Shown: positions 1-9,022 of the stretch, piece by piece
Layout of the letters: the number at the start of each line of letters is the position of its first letter
How positions within the stretch are numbered: position 1 is the first letter of the stretch
Source: an uncultured Granulosicoccaceae bacterium
GTDB lineage: Bacteria; Pseudomonadota; Gammaproteobacteria; Granulosicoccales; Granulosicoccaceae
Assembly (NCBI GenBank): GCA_937998875.1
Contig: CALLBO010000024.1
Span: 1 to 64,000 of the forward strand
DNA length: 64,000 bases
Reading direction: 5' to 3'
The notes under the pieces: generated by a model
Told to the model about the DNA's origin: nothing
What the model saw: only the letters and a program-made list of their open reading frames with translations
Databases searched by the model: none
Program-made: the position numbers and the translations under genes

Positions 1-657
1 CTTATACTGCTTCATCGCATTTTCAAAATCCTTGACGGTACCTGGAATCATCAACCGGTATAGGTGGCGCAATATCCAACCCGGGATCCATCTTCCCCGC
101 TCTTCTTCAGATACACGGGCTCTTGGATGGTCCAGGAACGCCCGGATACCACGTTTTAACACGGGCAAATTGGTGTGTAGATGTATTCGCGACAGGTGTT
201 TTAAATTTTTGTAACCGTAATGCCGGGGGGCTACCAGTCTTAACGGAGCACCATGCTCAATAGACAAAGGCTGTCCATTCAAGGTATCAGCAACCAGAAC
301 ATCCTCCTTGAGTAAATCCTCCAGTATGAGTGACGTCCTGTATCCATCTTGAGCAACGAAGACAGCGCCTTCGAGATTCTTTACTTCAAAAATGCTCTCC
401 AAATGTTCCAACAAATCCGAGAATCGAACCCCGGTCCATTCAACTTGCAAAAAACTCCACGTCGTTACACAGTGAAAGTCAGACTTCACGGTACATCGAG
501 GAAGTATCGCCGAGGACAGATCGATCTCTGTTACATCCAACCCGTTAATATCAACTTGAATCGTAAAAGCGTCGATGTTTGTGGGAAATCTTGCTGCATA
601 TTGCGGAAGTCCAAATCTTGGAAAATCATTCCTTGCTTTCTGTCCCGGTGGTATCAA
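1..657 (-). CDS. Molybdopterin-dependent oxidoreductase, sulfite oxidase-like (3' end outside window)
   Basis: An open minus-strand frame of 219 codons runs off the left edge without a stop, so the C-terminus is missing. It reads as a soluble member of the sulfite oxidase molybdopterin-binding fold (YuiH-type): the DFHCVTTWS motif near residue 60 holds the Cys (C63) that would ligate molybdenum, and a later APRHYGYKNLKHLSRI stretch matches the family's conserved R-x-x-x-P-x-x-Y-x-x-K region. No signal peptide is visible, so it should be cytoplasmic. An in-frame TAA lies just upstream of the frame and no ATG is available; the best start is TTG at 657, which has AGAGGGG about seven bases upstream. 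Substrate is unknown. The family call is firm; the start is inferred. Confidence 0.82.
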   Translation of the reverse strand, partial: MIPPGQKARNDFPRFGLPQYAARFPTNIDAFTIQVDINGLDVTEIDLSSAILPRCTVKSDFHCVTTWSFLQVEWTGVRFSDLLEHLESIFEVKNLEGAVFVAQDGYRTSLILEDLLKEDVLVADTLNGQPLSIEHGAPLRLVAPRHYGYKNLKHLSRIHLHTNLPVLKRGIRAFLDHPRARVSEEERGRWIPGWILRHLYRLMIPGTVKDFENAMKQYK

Positions 658-829
658 AACACAACCCCTCTGTTAGGTATACATGGCGAATGAAACAGGA
701 AGAAAGTGCCCTTGCCGGCCAGTCAGCACACTACCCTACACTCAAACCTGTACACTAACGGTAGTGAAGTCCCGATGGAAGACCCAAACCCTATTCACCA
801 AATATGCTTAATTACCGAATATTATTCCA

Positions 830-1183
830 ATGCGAAATAAAGGCATCCCCTTCCAGACCATAGACTGGAAAACCATCCCCAAAACCCGTCACACCGGAAC
901 CACCGGGGTAGCCTATTGGCAAACGATGCAGTTCGAAGGACTCAGGGTAAGATATGTCGAGTACTCTGCAGACTATTTGGCTGATCATTGGTGCGAGAAA
1001 GGCCACGTTGTTTATTGTCTTAAAGGAGAGGTAGTGAATGAGCTTGCAGACGGTACGAGCTCTACGTTAACTGAAGGCATGTCCTATATTGTCTCGGATG
1101 AATTAAGTTCTCATCGATCTCGAACCGAAAAGGGAGTTCACCTTCTGATTATTGATGGAGATTTTCTGAAATTAAGACAATAA
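830..1183 (+). CDS. DHCW-motif cupin-fold protein
   Basis: A 117-residue protein with a single small cupin barrel. Residues about 52-64 read DHWCEKGHVVYCL, a close variant of the DHCW motif that names this small family, followed by LKGEVVNEL and a late SSHRSRTEKGVHLLIIDG strand that gives the second cupin motif. The full length matches the usual 105-115 residues. It has no signal peptide. The family is widespread but its substrate is not established, so no reaction is proposed. It stands alone between the divergent molybdoenzyme and the convergent Fur-like regulator. Confidence 0.8.
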   Translation: MRNKGIPFQTIDWKTIPKTRHTGTTGVAYWQTMQFEGLRVRYVEYSADYLADHWCEKGHVVYCLKGEVVNELADGTSSTLTEGMSYIVSDELSSHRSRTEKGVHLLIIDGDFLKLRQ

Positions 1184-1334
1184 ATAACCGCCAGTTATCA
1201 TTGGCCATCTCGATATAGATCCTATTCTCTGAAAAATCCAGATAGCAATATCTCATCAATGCGTGATACGAAATTATCGGGGTGTGATTCAGTAGATAAC
1301 TAAGCCACAGCAACACTGCCTCTTGATGCCAGGC

Positions 1335-1799
1335 TTATTCCTGAGCTACCTGTTGGCAATCTCCACACATACAGTTAATTTCAAGTTGTGGACTGACCAG
1401 CTGGAACCCTACTTTTTTTACATTGCCTTTCACTGAGTCGAGCATTGATTTACTCATAGCAATCTCCTCTACTCGATAACACTCAACACAAATTAAAAAT
1501 TGTGAGACCTCGTGCTGGTGGTCGCAGGTGATGTGGGTACAAGCCACATATCGATTGGCGAGCTTTAGTCTGTGGACCAATCCCTCGTCTTCGAGAAACT
1601 CCAGAATCCTGTACATCGACATGGGGGGTAGTTTCTCACCCAGCGTCTCGCGGCAAACATCGATAAGCTCGTAAGCCGACATCGCACGCCTGCCACTCAG
1701 CAGCCCGGACAGTACCGCTTTTCGCTTTCCGGTCAGACGGGTGCCACGTGTCTGGCACTGGCCTTCAGCGTGATCAATGATTTCTTGTATTTTTCCCAT
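1335..1799 (-). CDS. Fur-family metalloregulator, Zur-like
   Basis: A 154-residue winged-helix repressor of the Fur superfamily. Residues 1-80 hold the DNA-binding domain (RLTGKRKAVLSGLL, then SAYELIDVCRE and MSMYRILEFLEDEGLVH). Residues 85-150 form the dimerisation domain with paired cysteines at C104/C107 (CVEC) and C145/C148 (CGDC), the structural zinc site expected of Zur and Fur. The layout, including an N-terminal AEGQCQTRGTRLT like that of E. coli Zur, fits Zur better than Fur. No Zur box was recognised in front of the gene, and no zinc uptake genes sit next to it, so the metal sensed is inferred. Confidence 0.85.
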   Translation of the reverse strand: MGKIQEIIDHAEGQCQTRGTRLTGKRKAVLSGLLSGRRAMSAYELIDVCRETLGEKLPPMSMYRILEFLEDEGLVHRLKLANRYVACTHITCDHQHEVSQFLICVECYRVEEIAMSKSMLDSVKGNVKKVGFQLVSPQLEINCMCGDCQQVAQE

Positions 1800-2097
1800 A
1801 AGGATATTGCCTTCACCGGGCGGTTCACCATAAAACTATCAACTCATTAGACCTCATACTTATACCACCAGCAATGTGATTATCGCAGTCTGAAACTAAT
1901 GCGTTGCAAGATATTGACTTTCATCAATCATTTTTAGTGATACAGAGCATCAATAGTCTCTATAGAACGCCATGAGATGGACAACTATTGAAATTCAATC
2001 ATGGCTAAATCATTCCCAATTCGATCCATCTCTGAAATAGCTGCAACTTATCGGGCAACTAAGCCTTGAATAGCGTGGATCTGCGTCTAGCTACGCC

Positions 2098-2685
2098 TCA
2101 AGTAACTCGACAGATCTTGTTGTTTTCCAGCTTGTAGATGGCCTCGTGCGGCTCGTCGAGTGAATACATCTCTTCCGGGGTTAAACCTGCGTAAATCCCC
2201 CTCAAAATACGGCCAGCGCATCCGTGACTAACTAATACAACAGATTGCCCTTGAATATCGTTGAGCCAGGAACTAAGACGTTTAGCGACCATAGCGTAGC
2301 TCTCCCCGTCTGGTGGAGGTACATCCCAGCGGTTTTCTTGAGTCAACCTATACGATTGAGCATCATTTGTTTTAACATCAGATAGCGTATGGCCTTCCCA
2401 CTGGCCGAAAGATCGTTCCTTTACCCGCTCATCATATTCAATTTGATCAGCGTCAAATTCGATAACCCTGGCTATCTCAGCAACTGTCTGACGGCACCTT
2501 CCCAGTGGGCTACAGACCAGGCGAGTCGTTTTACCCATTGTTCTCTGTAAAGTGAACCCACTATTTTTAGCTTGCTCAATGCCTCTTTGTGTGAGACTGG
2601 AATCTCTGTGTCCCTGAAATCTTTGTTCGGTATTCCACAGGGTCTCACCATGACGCAGTAGAATTATACGGGTTTGTTGACTCAA
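2098..2685 (-). CDS. Histidine phosphatase family protein
   Basis: A 195-residue phosphatase of the phosphoglycerate-mutase-like superfamily (branch 1). RHGETLWN at residues 11-18 carries the phosphoacceptor His12, and VLVSHGCAGRILRG near residue 155 carries the second catalytic His. Relatives include GpmB and CobC-type phosphatases, so the substrate cannot be named. Translation most likely starts at TTG (2685), since the first ATG lies within the catalytic region. It follows the ACT-domain gene by only 19 bases, which suggests one transcript. Confidence 0.85.
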   Translation of the reverse strand: MSQQTRIILLRHGETLWNTEQRFQGHRDSSLTQRGIEQAKNSGFTLQRTMGKTTRLVCSPLGRCRQTVAEIARVIEFDADQIEYDERVKERSFGQWEGHTLSDVKTNDAQSYRLTQENRWDVPPPDGESYAMVAKRLSSWLNDIQGQSVVLVSHGCAGRILRGIYAGLTPEEMYSLDEPHEAIYKLENNKICRVT

Positions 2686-2704
2686 ACTAATTCTCGGATG
2701 CTAG

Positions 2705-3364
2705 CTATCTACTAGCACTATTGACCGACAGACTATTCAATAGTGTATCAAACACGATGCGCGCATCCGAACTGGCAAAGTACATCGTAATACCACTATA
2801 AGTTGATGTTATTTCAATCAGATTGATGTTTTGGAGTGCGACACGCTGCAGTAGCATATAGAGCATGCCGGGTGTGCCGGTGTATGCGTCACCAAACTGA
2901 ATTTCAACCGACGTAAGATTTGCTTGTGAAAATACAGGCCGTTCGTCGACGAGTGCATTAAGCCGGCTTTCAAAACGGTCTTCAACGATAACCGTGATCT
3001 CCCGCATACCTTCCGATACACTGCAAAAGTACCCTTTTTTGTGCATGTCCGTCTGCAGGCGGTTCAGAGCACGGTGAGCAGGTACGCTGCGCATAAACGT
3101 CGCGGTACACAGGCCGGTCGTAACACTGATTTTCTCAAGCTGATAATCCGCTGGCTCAGGTGTATTTCCCGCCAACGTGGGAGATAAACGAGACAGCGCC
3201 ATCGTTATTGCACTAACGCTTGGCTCTTTGTGCGTTCGGGCTGCCACAAACGGCTGCAGGTATCTGGCAAGTTGCGATTGATTGAACAACTGATGGTGGA
3301 ACCCAAATTCGAGAAAAGCATTTTCGCGAATGATGGCCAGTATTGACTCGGAAACCTTGATCAT
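2705..3364 (-). CDS. ACT-domain protein of unknown role
   Basis: A 219-residue protein without an enzyme domain. Residues about 1-110 look like a helical, possibly DNA-binding N-terminal region (SVSAITMALSRLSP). The C-terminal half (about 130-215) resembles the ACT folds of aspartate kinase: ANLTSVEIQFGDAYTGTPGM, then LLQRVALQNINLIEITSTYSGITMYF. ACT domains usually sense amino acids. Divergent from dapA across a palindromic site, it is a plausible small-molecule-responsive regulator of lysine or aspartate-family genes, but that is inference. The start ATG lies inside the palindrome at 3363-3384. Confidence 0.6.
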   Translation of the reverse strand: MIKVSESILAIIRENAFLEFGFHHQLFNQSQLARYLQPFVAARTHKEPSVSAITMALSRLSPTLAGNTPEPADYQLEKISVTTGLCTATFMRSVPAHRALNRLQTDMHKKGYFCSVSEGMREITVIVEDRFESRLNALVDERPVFSQANLTSVEIQFGDAYTGTPGMLYMLLQRVALQNINLIEITSTYSGITMYFASSDARIVFDTLLNSLSVNSASR

Positions 3365-3384
3365 TTGTTAAATATATAACAAAT
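3363..3384. promoter_or_regulatory. Inverted repeat in the ACT gene/dapA divergent promoter
   Basis: Two perfect 8-base arms, ATTTGTTA and TAACAAAT, are separated by six bases (AATATA). The site overlaps the start codon of the minus-strand ACT-domain gene and lies about 90 bases ahead of the chosen dapA start, where promoter elements would fall. This is the geometry of an operator for a dimeric regulator. The regulator is not known. Confidence 0.5.
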
Positions 3385-3473
3385 ATGTGTATAAATTGTC
3401 TATTTTTGGCAGAAAATTGCCATGCCTGATTTGGCTGGATATCCTGCGGCCAACCCCAAACATCACGAGCCGA

Positions 3474-4421
3474 ATGATGATATCAACCCTGCCGCAAGGT
3501 ACCTATGTACCGATTGTTACGCCATTTTCCGAACACGGAGGGGTAGACTATTCGGGACTCCATACGCTGATTGACAGATTGCTTCTGGCAAACGTTGAAG
3601 CCATAGTTGTTATGGGCACTACGGGAGAGAGCCCTACGGTGAAGGAGCAAGAATTCTCTGAGGTTGTGAAGTGCGCCATTGAAAGAGTCAACGGTGGCGC
3701 TGCTGTGTTATCAGGAATCGGAGGCAACGACACTCAAGCTTCTATGCAGCAGGCGAGGATAGCTGAAAACCTCGGTGTCGATGGTCTGCTGGTTGTATGC
3801 CCTTACTACAGTAAGCCAACACAACAAGGTTTGTACGAGCACTTCAAGAGCATTGCCGAAGAAGTCCCGCTACCACAACTTATTTACAATGTCCCTGGCA
3901 GAACCGGCGTAAATATCGAAACGGACACGCTGTTAAAACTTGCTGAAATTCAGACAATCGCCGGTGTTAAAGAATCCAGCGACAACATTGAACAGATCAG
4001 CGATGTGCTGCAACGCCTGCCGAATGAATTTCTTGTGCTATCGGGTTGCGATCACTTGAATTTCACTACATTGTGCCTGGGGGGACACGGGGTCATCTCG
4101 ACGGTTGCCAATCTGGTTCCTGAAAAAGTAAAAGCGATGGTCGATGCGGTGCATAACAATGAGTTTGGCACGGCGCGGCAATTACATTTTGAATTGCAAC
4201 AGTTGGTCGCAGATTGCTTCTCTGAGACAAATCCAATTCCGGTAAAAACGGCTTTAGCGATGATGGGTGAGATTGACGAAGTATTCAGATCTCCCATGTG
4301 TCCGATGGAATCTACCAATCGCAGCCGATTAGAAGCCACGTTGGAACACTATAATCTGATCGGCGATCATAAGTCGGGCAACAGCAACATTTACAACGAA
4401 AAAACAGGGCAATACGCATGA
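3474..4421 (+). CDS. dapA: 4-hydroxy-tetrahydrodipicolinate synthase (or DapA-family aldolase)
   Basis: A 315-residue TIM-barrel lyase of the DapA/NanA family, which condenses pyruvate with L-aspartate semialdehyde in lysine and peptidoglycan synthesis. The Schiff-base lysine is K166 in GVKESSDN and the catalytic tyrosine is Y138 in YNVPGRTG; GTTGESPT near residue 45 binds the pyruvate carboxylate. ATG at 3474 (or 3477) is chosen because MISTLPQGTYVPIVTPF is the usual family N-terminus; the frame is open further upstream to 3387, but that part overlaps the promoter and is not family-like. The C-terminus carries about 20 extra polar residues. Its stop overlaps the start of the next gene (ATGA), so the two are translationally coupled. 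Confidence 0.85.
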   Translation: MMISTLPQGTYVPIVTPFSEHGGVDYSGLHTLIDRLLLANVEAIVVMGTTGESPTVKEQEFSEVVKCAIERVNGGAAVLSGIGGNDTQASMQQARIAENLGVDGLLVVCPYYSKPTQQGLYEHFKSIAEEVPLPQLIYNVPGRTGVNIETDTLLKLAEIQTIAGVKESSDNIEQISDVLQRLPNEFLVLSGCDHLNFTTLCLGGHGVISTVANLVPEKVKAMVDAVHNNEFGTARQLHFELQQLVADCFSETNPIPVKTALAMMGEIDEVFRSPMCPMESTNRSRLEATLEHYNLIGDHKSGNSNIYNEKTGQYA

Positions 4422-4888
4422 AGTATTCAATTCGATCCGGCACCCCGCTGGATTTGCCCGAGATAGAAGTTTTATTACCCCGACTGGCAGACTTTGACCT
4501 GCCTTCCTACCGCGTAGCGGAGCATCTCTGGCAGGGGGATCGGGACATGATTCGCGAGTGGGCTCGTGGTAACGGAGACAACATCGAAGTTGTCGTTGCG
4601 AGTGCTGAGGGCAGCCTGGTTGGTGTCGCTGTGTTGTCTTTGCGAAAGGAACTTCTCAGTGGAGAACCCAGCGCGCATCTTGAGGTATTGGCCGTTGGAG
4701 CCAACGCTGAAGGTGCCGGAGTTGGTTCATCGCTCGTGAGAGAGATTGAAACCATCGCATTGAACAAGGGCGCGATGAGTATCAGCCTTCATGTATTCGC
4801 CAACAACAAAAGAGCCAGATCATTGTATGAAAAACAGGGTTTCAATGGCGAACTGATGCGCTATTTCAAGCCATTGGGCAAAGCTTAG
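4418..4888 (+). CDS. GNAT-family N-acetyltransferase
   Basis: A 156-residue acetyl-CoA-dependent transferase. The acetyl-CoA loop is read in LEVLAVGANAEGAGVGSSLVREIE (about residues 85-108, with an A/G-rich variant of the Q/RxxGxG/A loop), followed by ANNKRARSLYEKQGF, the usual C-terminal half of the fold. It overlaps dapA by four bases, so it is probably made with it; acylation of a diaminopimelate-type or other amine is possible but not shown. A strong terminator follows at 4938-4970. Confidence 0.85.
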   Translation: MKYSIRSGTPLDLPEIEVLLPRLADFDLPSYRVAEHLWQGDRDMIREWARGNGDNIEVVVASAEGSLVGVAVLSLRKELLSGEPSAHLEVLAVGANAEGAGVGSSLVREIETIALNKGAMSISLHVFANNKRARSLYEKQGFNGELMRYFKPLGKA

Positions 4889-4937
4889 ACTACCGTCTGA
4901 TCAAGATCGCAAGCGTTGCAATAAAAACAAAACCGCT

Positions 4938-4970
4938 TTAGCTGGAAGCAAACCGCCTCCAGCTAATTTT
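4938..4970 (+). terminator. Intrinsic terminator after the GNAT gene
   Basis: Perfect 9-base arms TTAGCTGGA and TCCAGCTAA around an 11-base loop, followed by TTTT. It sits between convergent genes (the GNAT gene and the haloperoxidase) and is best oriented for the plus strand. Confidence 0.75.
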
Positions 4971-4979
4971 CTCACAGCG

Positions 4980-7457
4980 CTATTGCAGCGGTGGACAGCT
5001 CTCGTAGGTTGTTTCATTCCAACCCCACCCGCCATTGACATCCGCAGAACTGTAGTCGCAGTCATCCGATGCATCTGTTGGGTGATCTTGCAGTGGTTCG
5101 CAACTCTGGTAAGTGGTTTCATTCCAACCCCACCCGTTGTTGAGATCCGCGGCGCTATAATCGCAATCATCATCCGCGTTCACTGACGGCATACCTATTT
5201 GAATAGATAAATCAGACAAACTCCATTCACCTTCAATACGAACAACCGGATTACCATCAACGATCAATGCCGTGTACGGTGCATTCTCATGACTATTATC
5301 CACTTCCGCTGATACATGATGGCCGTCTATCCAGCCTCCACCACTGGCCGTAGTATCAGAACCATTTAAACGCGAGTGACCAATATGGATTATCTCACCG
5401 TACTCATAGTCCCGTACCCAAACCGTACCGTTACCCTCAACACTGTAGGTATCCTGGCCGGCGCCACCGAAAAGATCAACCATACCGTGACAGCTCAGGT
5501 TGGCATGCAATGCGTCATCTTCATGAAATCCATAGATTTCAACTGATCCACAAACACCTTCCGGCGTTGACAGTTGTGCGTCAGAGAGTCCAGTCCCGAA
5601 AACCAGCGTCGGTACGTCAAGCGAGATATCTCCGAATAATGTATTCACATAACGTACTGTCATGTGGCCCAGCTGAGTTCCCGTTTTTAAGCCAAGCAGA
5701 TTACCTTCCATCATGTGTATTCCACCATACAGACGTGACAGCCCCGCTTCTTCAGCAGCAAGCGAAAGATAGTCCCATTCAAGTGAAGCTTCCTCATTAC
5801 CTGTATCGGGATTACCATCGAAGCCGTCCGTAAGATCAAAACGCGATACAAAAGAATCTGTCGTGTAGTCGAAATTGTTGGACCCCAACAACTGCTTCAT
5901 AACAACTGACGCCGACGTACTAAAGCCGGAATGCCCGGAAGGTACATCGGGAAAAGGAGGTGTCAGATTTCGTCTGAGCTGGTAAGGGCGCCAATGGTCG
6001 CGGTCATCTGTATTGGCGGTGGTCTCACCACGCCAGTCTGGAACCATACTGCCGTAATACAACTCGTTAATAGCAGTAATCGGGCGCACAGTATTGAAAT
6101 GAAACTTGGTGTCCCAGGCCGAGATGCCTGATTCAAAGGTCGCTATAGACACAGCCAATAGTAATTTTAAAGCATCACGTTGCGACAGGTTTTGATTACG
6201 GGCTATATCAGTGGCGCGCTGTAGCCACCACCCGGGTGGGTATTCGGTTGCATCGCCCAGCTCCCAATACTCCGATCTGGCGCGTTGGATTGCACTGCCA
6301 TCTGCACCATCCTGCAATACACTTGAAAACTCAAGCAGCTGATGCGCCTCGTGCAACCATTGGGGATTGAGATTACCCTCCCTATCGTAAGGACCAACCA
6401 CAGTATCAGGTCGCAGTTGATCACCACTATCAAGCACAAAGGTACTCACACTGCCCCACTGCGGTGTTAAGGGATACTGCTGTCCACCATCATCGACAGG
6501 CGGGAAAACGCCGAGCTCCGTTAAAGACTGCCAGGTATCAGTAAGCTGTAGGTCACCACTCATGACCAACGGATGAACCGTTGCAGTGCCGCTGTTGCCA
6601 CTTTCTGCCAGAGTCGGATCAAAGCTCGCAAAAGTATATCCACTACCCAGAAAGTCATAGTCACTGATGCCGTCATTAGCCTCCGGTACCGGCTGAACCC
6701 ACGGGGTAACCGTAAATCCAGTCGTGTCAGCGTAGTTATTTTGTTGGTTTGAACCGTCATTCAATGCATGGTGTAAAACCGCGTCACTGACTTCTTTGGC
6801 AATGTGAGCAGCTTCGATGAATTTTCTCAGTCGGGTAACGCTTCGTTGATCACGGCCCACCAGGGTGCCACTCTCATTAAAAGTACCGAGCAACAGTTGA
6901 TCGCTCTGTGCTTTTAACATTGAAAGTCGAGCGACGGCGTCTTCACCAACGCCGATTTCAAGATGTTCCTGCCGCAGCACCGTTTCACCAATCGCATTAA
7001 TTACAGTATGCGCTGCACATGCCATCGCGATGTTGCGTGAAGCCGCTATACGTCTTGCACCTCTGGTAGATGAATACAACGTATCTGTGTCTGCGACAAT
7101 ACCAGCGGCGTTTTCATCATAGGCAGCCCAGGCATCATACAGAGCAATATTAACGTAGGCAGAAAAGCGACTTGAGATGGTTGGACCACGCTCTGACATA
7201 CGAATCCATTCAAGCGCCAAATTATTCCATTGCGATACCAGACTGGCATCCTGATACGAAGTGTTATCAATGTCGTGATCAGCTTTTCGCGAATGGGGCT
7301 GATACGCTGCAGCCATATCCAGACAGACATGCGGCGTAAGTTCGGCGGCCCGCTGTTCGGTGGCCAGTTCTGCGGCCAGTTCAGTGGCCTGGCCGGGGGA
7401 ACCGGCCAATAGAAATGCAGAGCTCAACGACGCTGCGATTGCATGTAAATACCTCAC
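4980..7457 (-). CDS. Secreted vanadium-dependent haloperoxidase with C-terminal GWGWN repeats
   Basis: An 825-residue exported enzyme. Residues 1-24 form a signal peptide (LHAIAASLSSAFLLAGSPG), followed by a low-complexity ELAAELATEQRAAEL stretch. The vanadate site is complete: K451 and R458 (spacing 7) in KFHFNTVRP, S507-G508-H509 in PSGHSG, and R575 and H581 (spacing 6) in SRLYGGIH. These match the spacings of fungal chloroperoxidase, so it should oxidise halide with hydrogen peroxide; bromide is more usual in marine bacteria. The last ~67 residues hold two 35-residue repeats, each CDYS-(A/S)AD-x3-GWGWNETTY-x-SC. The repeats are also clear in the DNA (period 105 bases). Outer location is inferred from the signal peptide. 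Confidence 0.9.
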   Translation of the reverse strand: MRYLHAIAASLSSAFLLAGSPGQATELAAELATEQRAAELTPHVCLDMAAAYQPHSRKADHDIDNTSYQDASLVSQWNNLALEWIRMSERGPTISSRFSAYVNIALYDAWAAYDENAAGIVADTDTLYSSTRGARRIAASRNIAMACAAHTVINAIGETVLRQEHLEIGVGEDAVARLSMLKAQSDQLLLGTFNESGTLVGRDQRSVTRLRKFIEAAHIAKEVSDAVLHHALNDGSNQQNNYADTTGFTVTPWVQPVPEANDGISDYDFLGSGYTFASFDPTLAESGNSGTATVHPLVMSGDLQLTDTWQSLTELGVFPPVDDGGQQYPLTPQWGSVSTFVLDSGDQLRPDTVVGPYDREGNLNPQWLHEAHQLLEFSSVLQDGADGSAIQRARSEYWELGDATEYPPGWWLQRATDIARNQNLSQRDALKLLLAVSIATFESGISAWDTKFHFNTVRPITAINELYYGSMVPDWRGETTANTDDRDHWRPYQLRRNLTPPFPDVPSGHSGFSTSASVVMKQLLGSNNFDYTTDSFVSRFDLTDGFDGNPDTGNEEASLEWDYLSLAAEEAGLSRLYGGIHMMEGNLLGLKTGTQLGHMTVRYVNTLFGDISLDVPTLVFGTGLSDAQLSTPEGVCGSVEIYGFHEDDALHANLSCHGMVDLFGGAGQDTYSVEGNGTVWVRDYEYGEIIHIGHSRLNGSDTTASGGGWIDGHHVSAEVDNSHENAPYTALIVDGNPVVRIEGEWSLSDLSIQIGMPSVNADDDCDYSAADLNNGWGWNETTYQSCEPLQDHPTDASDDCDYSSADVNGGWGWNETTYESCPPLQ

Positions 7458-7804
7458 AAGCTACTCCTTTAGTGATGGGGATTTGACATCGGAGCGCAAG
7501 CCAAACGATATCAGGTTACAGTGGGATTTTAATCCCATTAAACAAATACTACTGCTCGATGTACGTCATTGTCAATTCAAACTAAATACAAAAGATACGC
7601 GCGCAGAAAATCCCCCCGGGGAAGCCAACCAACATGACCTTAGGAAGATGCAGGTATTAGTGAAGAACTCCAACCACTACTCAATTAGTGGTTTTCGTCA
7701 ATGGTTTCGCACGAGCGCTTGATAATGTACTGAGCTGAAGTGGAGGTTGCAGCAATTTCTTGATCGGTGAGCGGTACAACCAGGAACCAAGCAGCAATGC
7801 AGGC
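7458..7804. other. Gene-free stretch upstream of the haloperoxidase
   Basis: This 347-base region holds the haloperoxidase promoter side and the downstream flank of the MetE-like gene. An open plus-strand frame crosses it but is antisense to the haloperoxidase start and has no family resemblance. The only clear structure is a hairpin at 7672-7693 with 8-base arms (AACCACTA / TAGTGGTT) and a six-base loop, followed on the plus strand by TT. No plus-strand gene ends there, so it could be an operator or a terminator for an unseen transcript. Confidence 0.4.
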
Positions 7805-8914
7805 TTAAACACTGCCCCATATTTTTTCTGCCGTGGACACGATCAACTGAAGCTTTCTCTTTTGATCTTCAGCAGACAGATCATTGCCTTCTTCCGTTGA
7901 AGCAAAGCCACACTGAGGTGCGATTCCGAGCTGATCAATATCCGCATACTTCGCGGCCTCATCATACTTTCGTAGCAAGGAATCAGTACTTTCAAGCTGG
8001 CCCCTTTTTGTGGTGACAAACCCAGGCATCACCCGCTGCTTACCTTTAGACAGCAGTTTCAATGGCTCTAACCCACCAGCACGCTCGGTGTCGTACTCCA
8101 TAAAGAATATATCTACACCGGTCTTATTAAACACAGCATCGGCAGCTGGATCATAAGCCCCTTCCGCTGCATGGGTAGATCTAAAGTTGCCACGACACAT
8201 ATGCATACCAATAAGCATATCATCCGGCCGGTCTTTTATTGCTTCGTTCATCATCCATGCATAACGATCAATTAAGTAGTCCGGATCCTGCCCGTGCGAT
8301 TTCTTCTCTTCGCGGTGTTTAGGATCACAGAGGTAGGCAAAGAAAATATCGTCCATTTGCAGGTAACGACATCCGGCGGCATAAAACGCCTTAACAGCTT
8401 GCTTATAGGTATCCGCAATAGCAGAAAACAAAGCGTCAGGATCTTTGTATTCAGCCGGAGCAATATCTTCAGGCGCGGTACGAAAGTGGCAGCAACTCGG
8501 TCCAGGGATTGAAATCTTTGGAGTAACCGACGTATTGGCCGCTACAAACTTAAAATGATCAAGCATGGGATGATCATCTGGAAAACTCAACGGTCCGTTA
8601 ATGGTTGGAAATATCGGTCGGAGTTTGACACCTGCGAACTGAACACCGTCGTTACGCTCGACAAGATCCAGCCCGTTCAGCATACCCATAAAATCATAAT
8701 GCCAGAATGAACGACGCTGCTCTCCATCTGTGACGGCCTTCAGTCCGACGCTCTCCTGCATCTTAATAAGATCCAGAATTGCCTGATCTTCAATTGCTTT
8801 AAGTTCTGCAGCATCAATAGCGCCCGACTCGAGATGCTGCTTGCGTGCTAATGCAACCGGGGCTGGTCGCAAAAGACTACCGACGTGATCAGCACGAAAA
8901 GGTGGTTTATTCAT
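7805..8914 (-). CDS. MetE C-terminal-like methyltransferase (YxjG/YxjH type)
   Basis: A 369-residue protein equivalent to the C-terminal, zinc-binding half of cobalamin-independent methionine synthase. ADHVGSLLRP opens the family; the zinc ligands are visible as His and Cys in MHMCRGN (near residue 237), Glu in FMEYDTERAG, and a final Cys in PQCGFAS. Proteins of this length lack the N-terminal folate-binding half of MetE and typically move a methyl group from a donor that is not always known. It is monocistronic and divergent from the small gene at 9023. The methyl donor here is unknown. Confidence 0.85.
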   Translation of the reverse strand: MNKPPFRADHVGSLLRPAPVALARKQHLESGAIDAAELKAIEDQAILDLIKMQESVGLKAVTDGEQRRSFWHYDFMGMLNGLDLVERNDGVQFAGVKLRPIFPTINGPLSFPDDHPMLDHFKFVAANTSVTPKISIPGPSCCHFRTAPEDIAPAEYKDPDALFSAIADTYKQAVKAFYAAGCRYLQMDDIFFAYLCDPKHREEKKSHGQDPDYLIDRYAWMMNEAIKDRPDDMLIGMHMCRGNFRSTHAAEGAYDPAADAVFNKTGVDIFFMEYDTERAGGLEPLKLLSKGKQRVMPGFVTTKRGQLESTDSLLRKYDEAAKYADIDQLGIAPQCGFASTEEGNDLSAEDQKRKLQLIVSTAEKIWGSV

Positions 8915-9022
8915 TATTCTTGTTTCCAGTAGCCCACTTACTCACTTATCGGAACAAATAAGAACTGCCTTTGCAAGCCTTAAAATATATAATTCAACCT
9001 AAGCTCAACCTGACAGCTCCAC

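Noticed and set aside
4980-5185. GWGWN repeats as a CBM10 domain
   Set aside because: The GWGW core is similar, but the cysteine spacing and surrounding residues do not match CBM10 well enough to call it.
7360-7722. A 120-residue plus-strand frame upstream of the haloperoxidase
   Set aside because: Half of it is antisense to the haloperoxidase signal region and no motif is seen.
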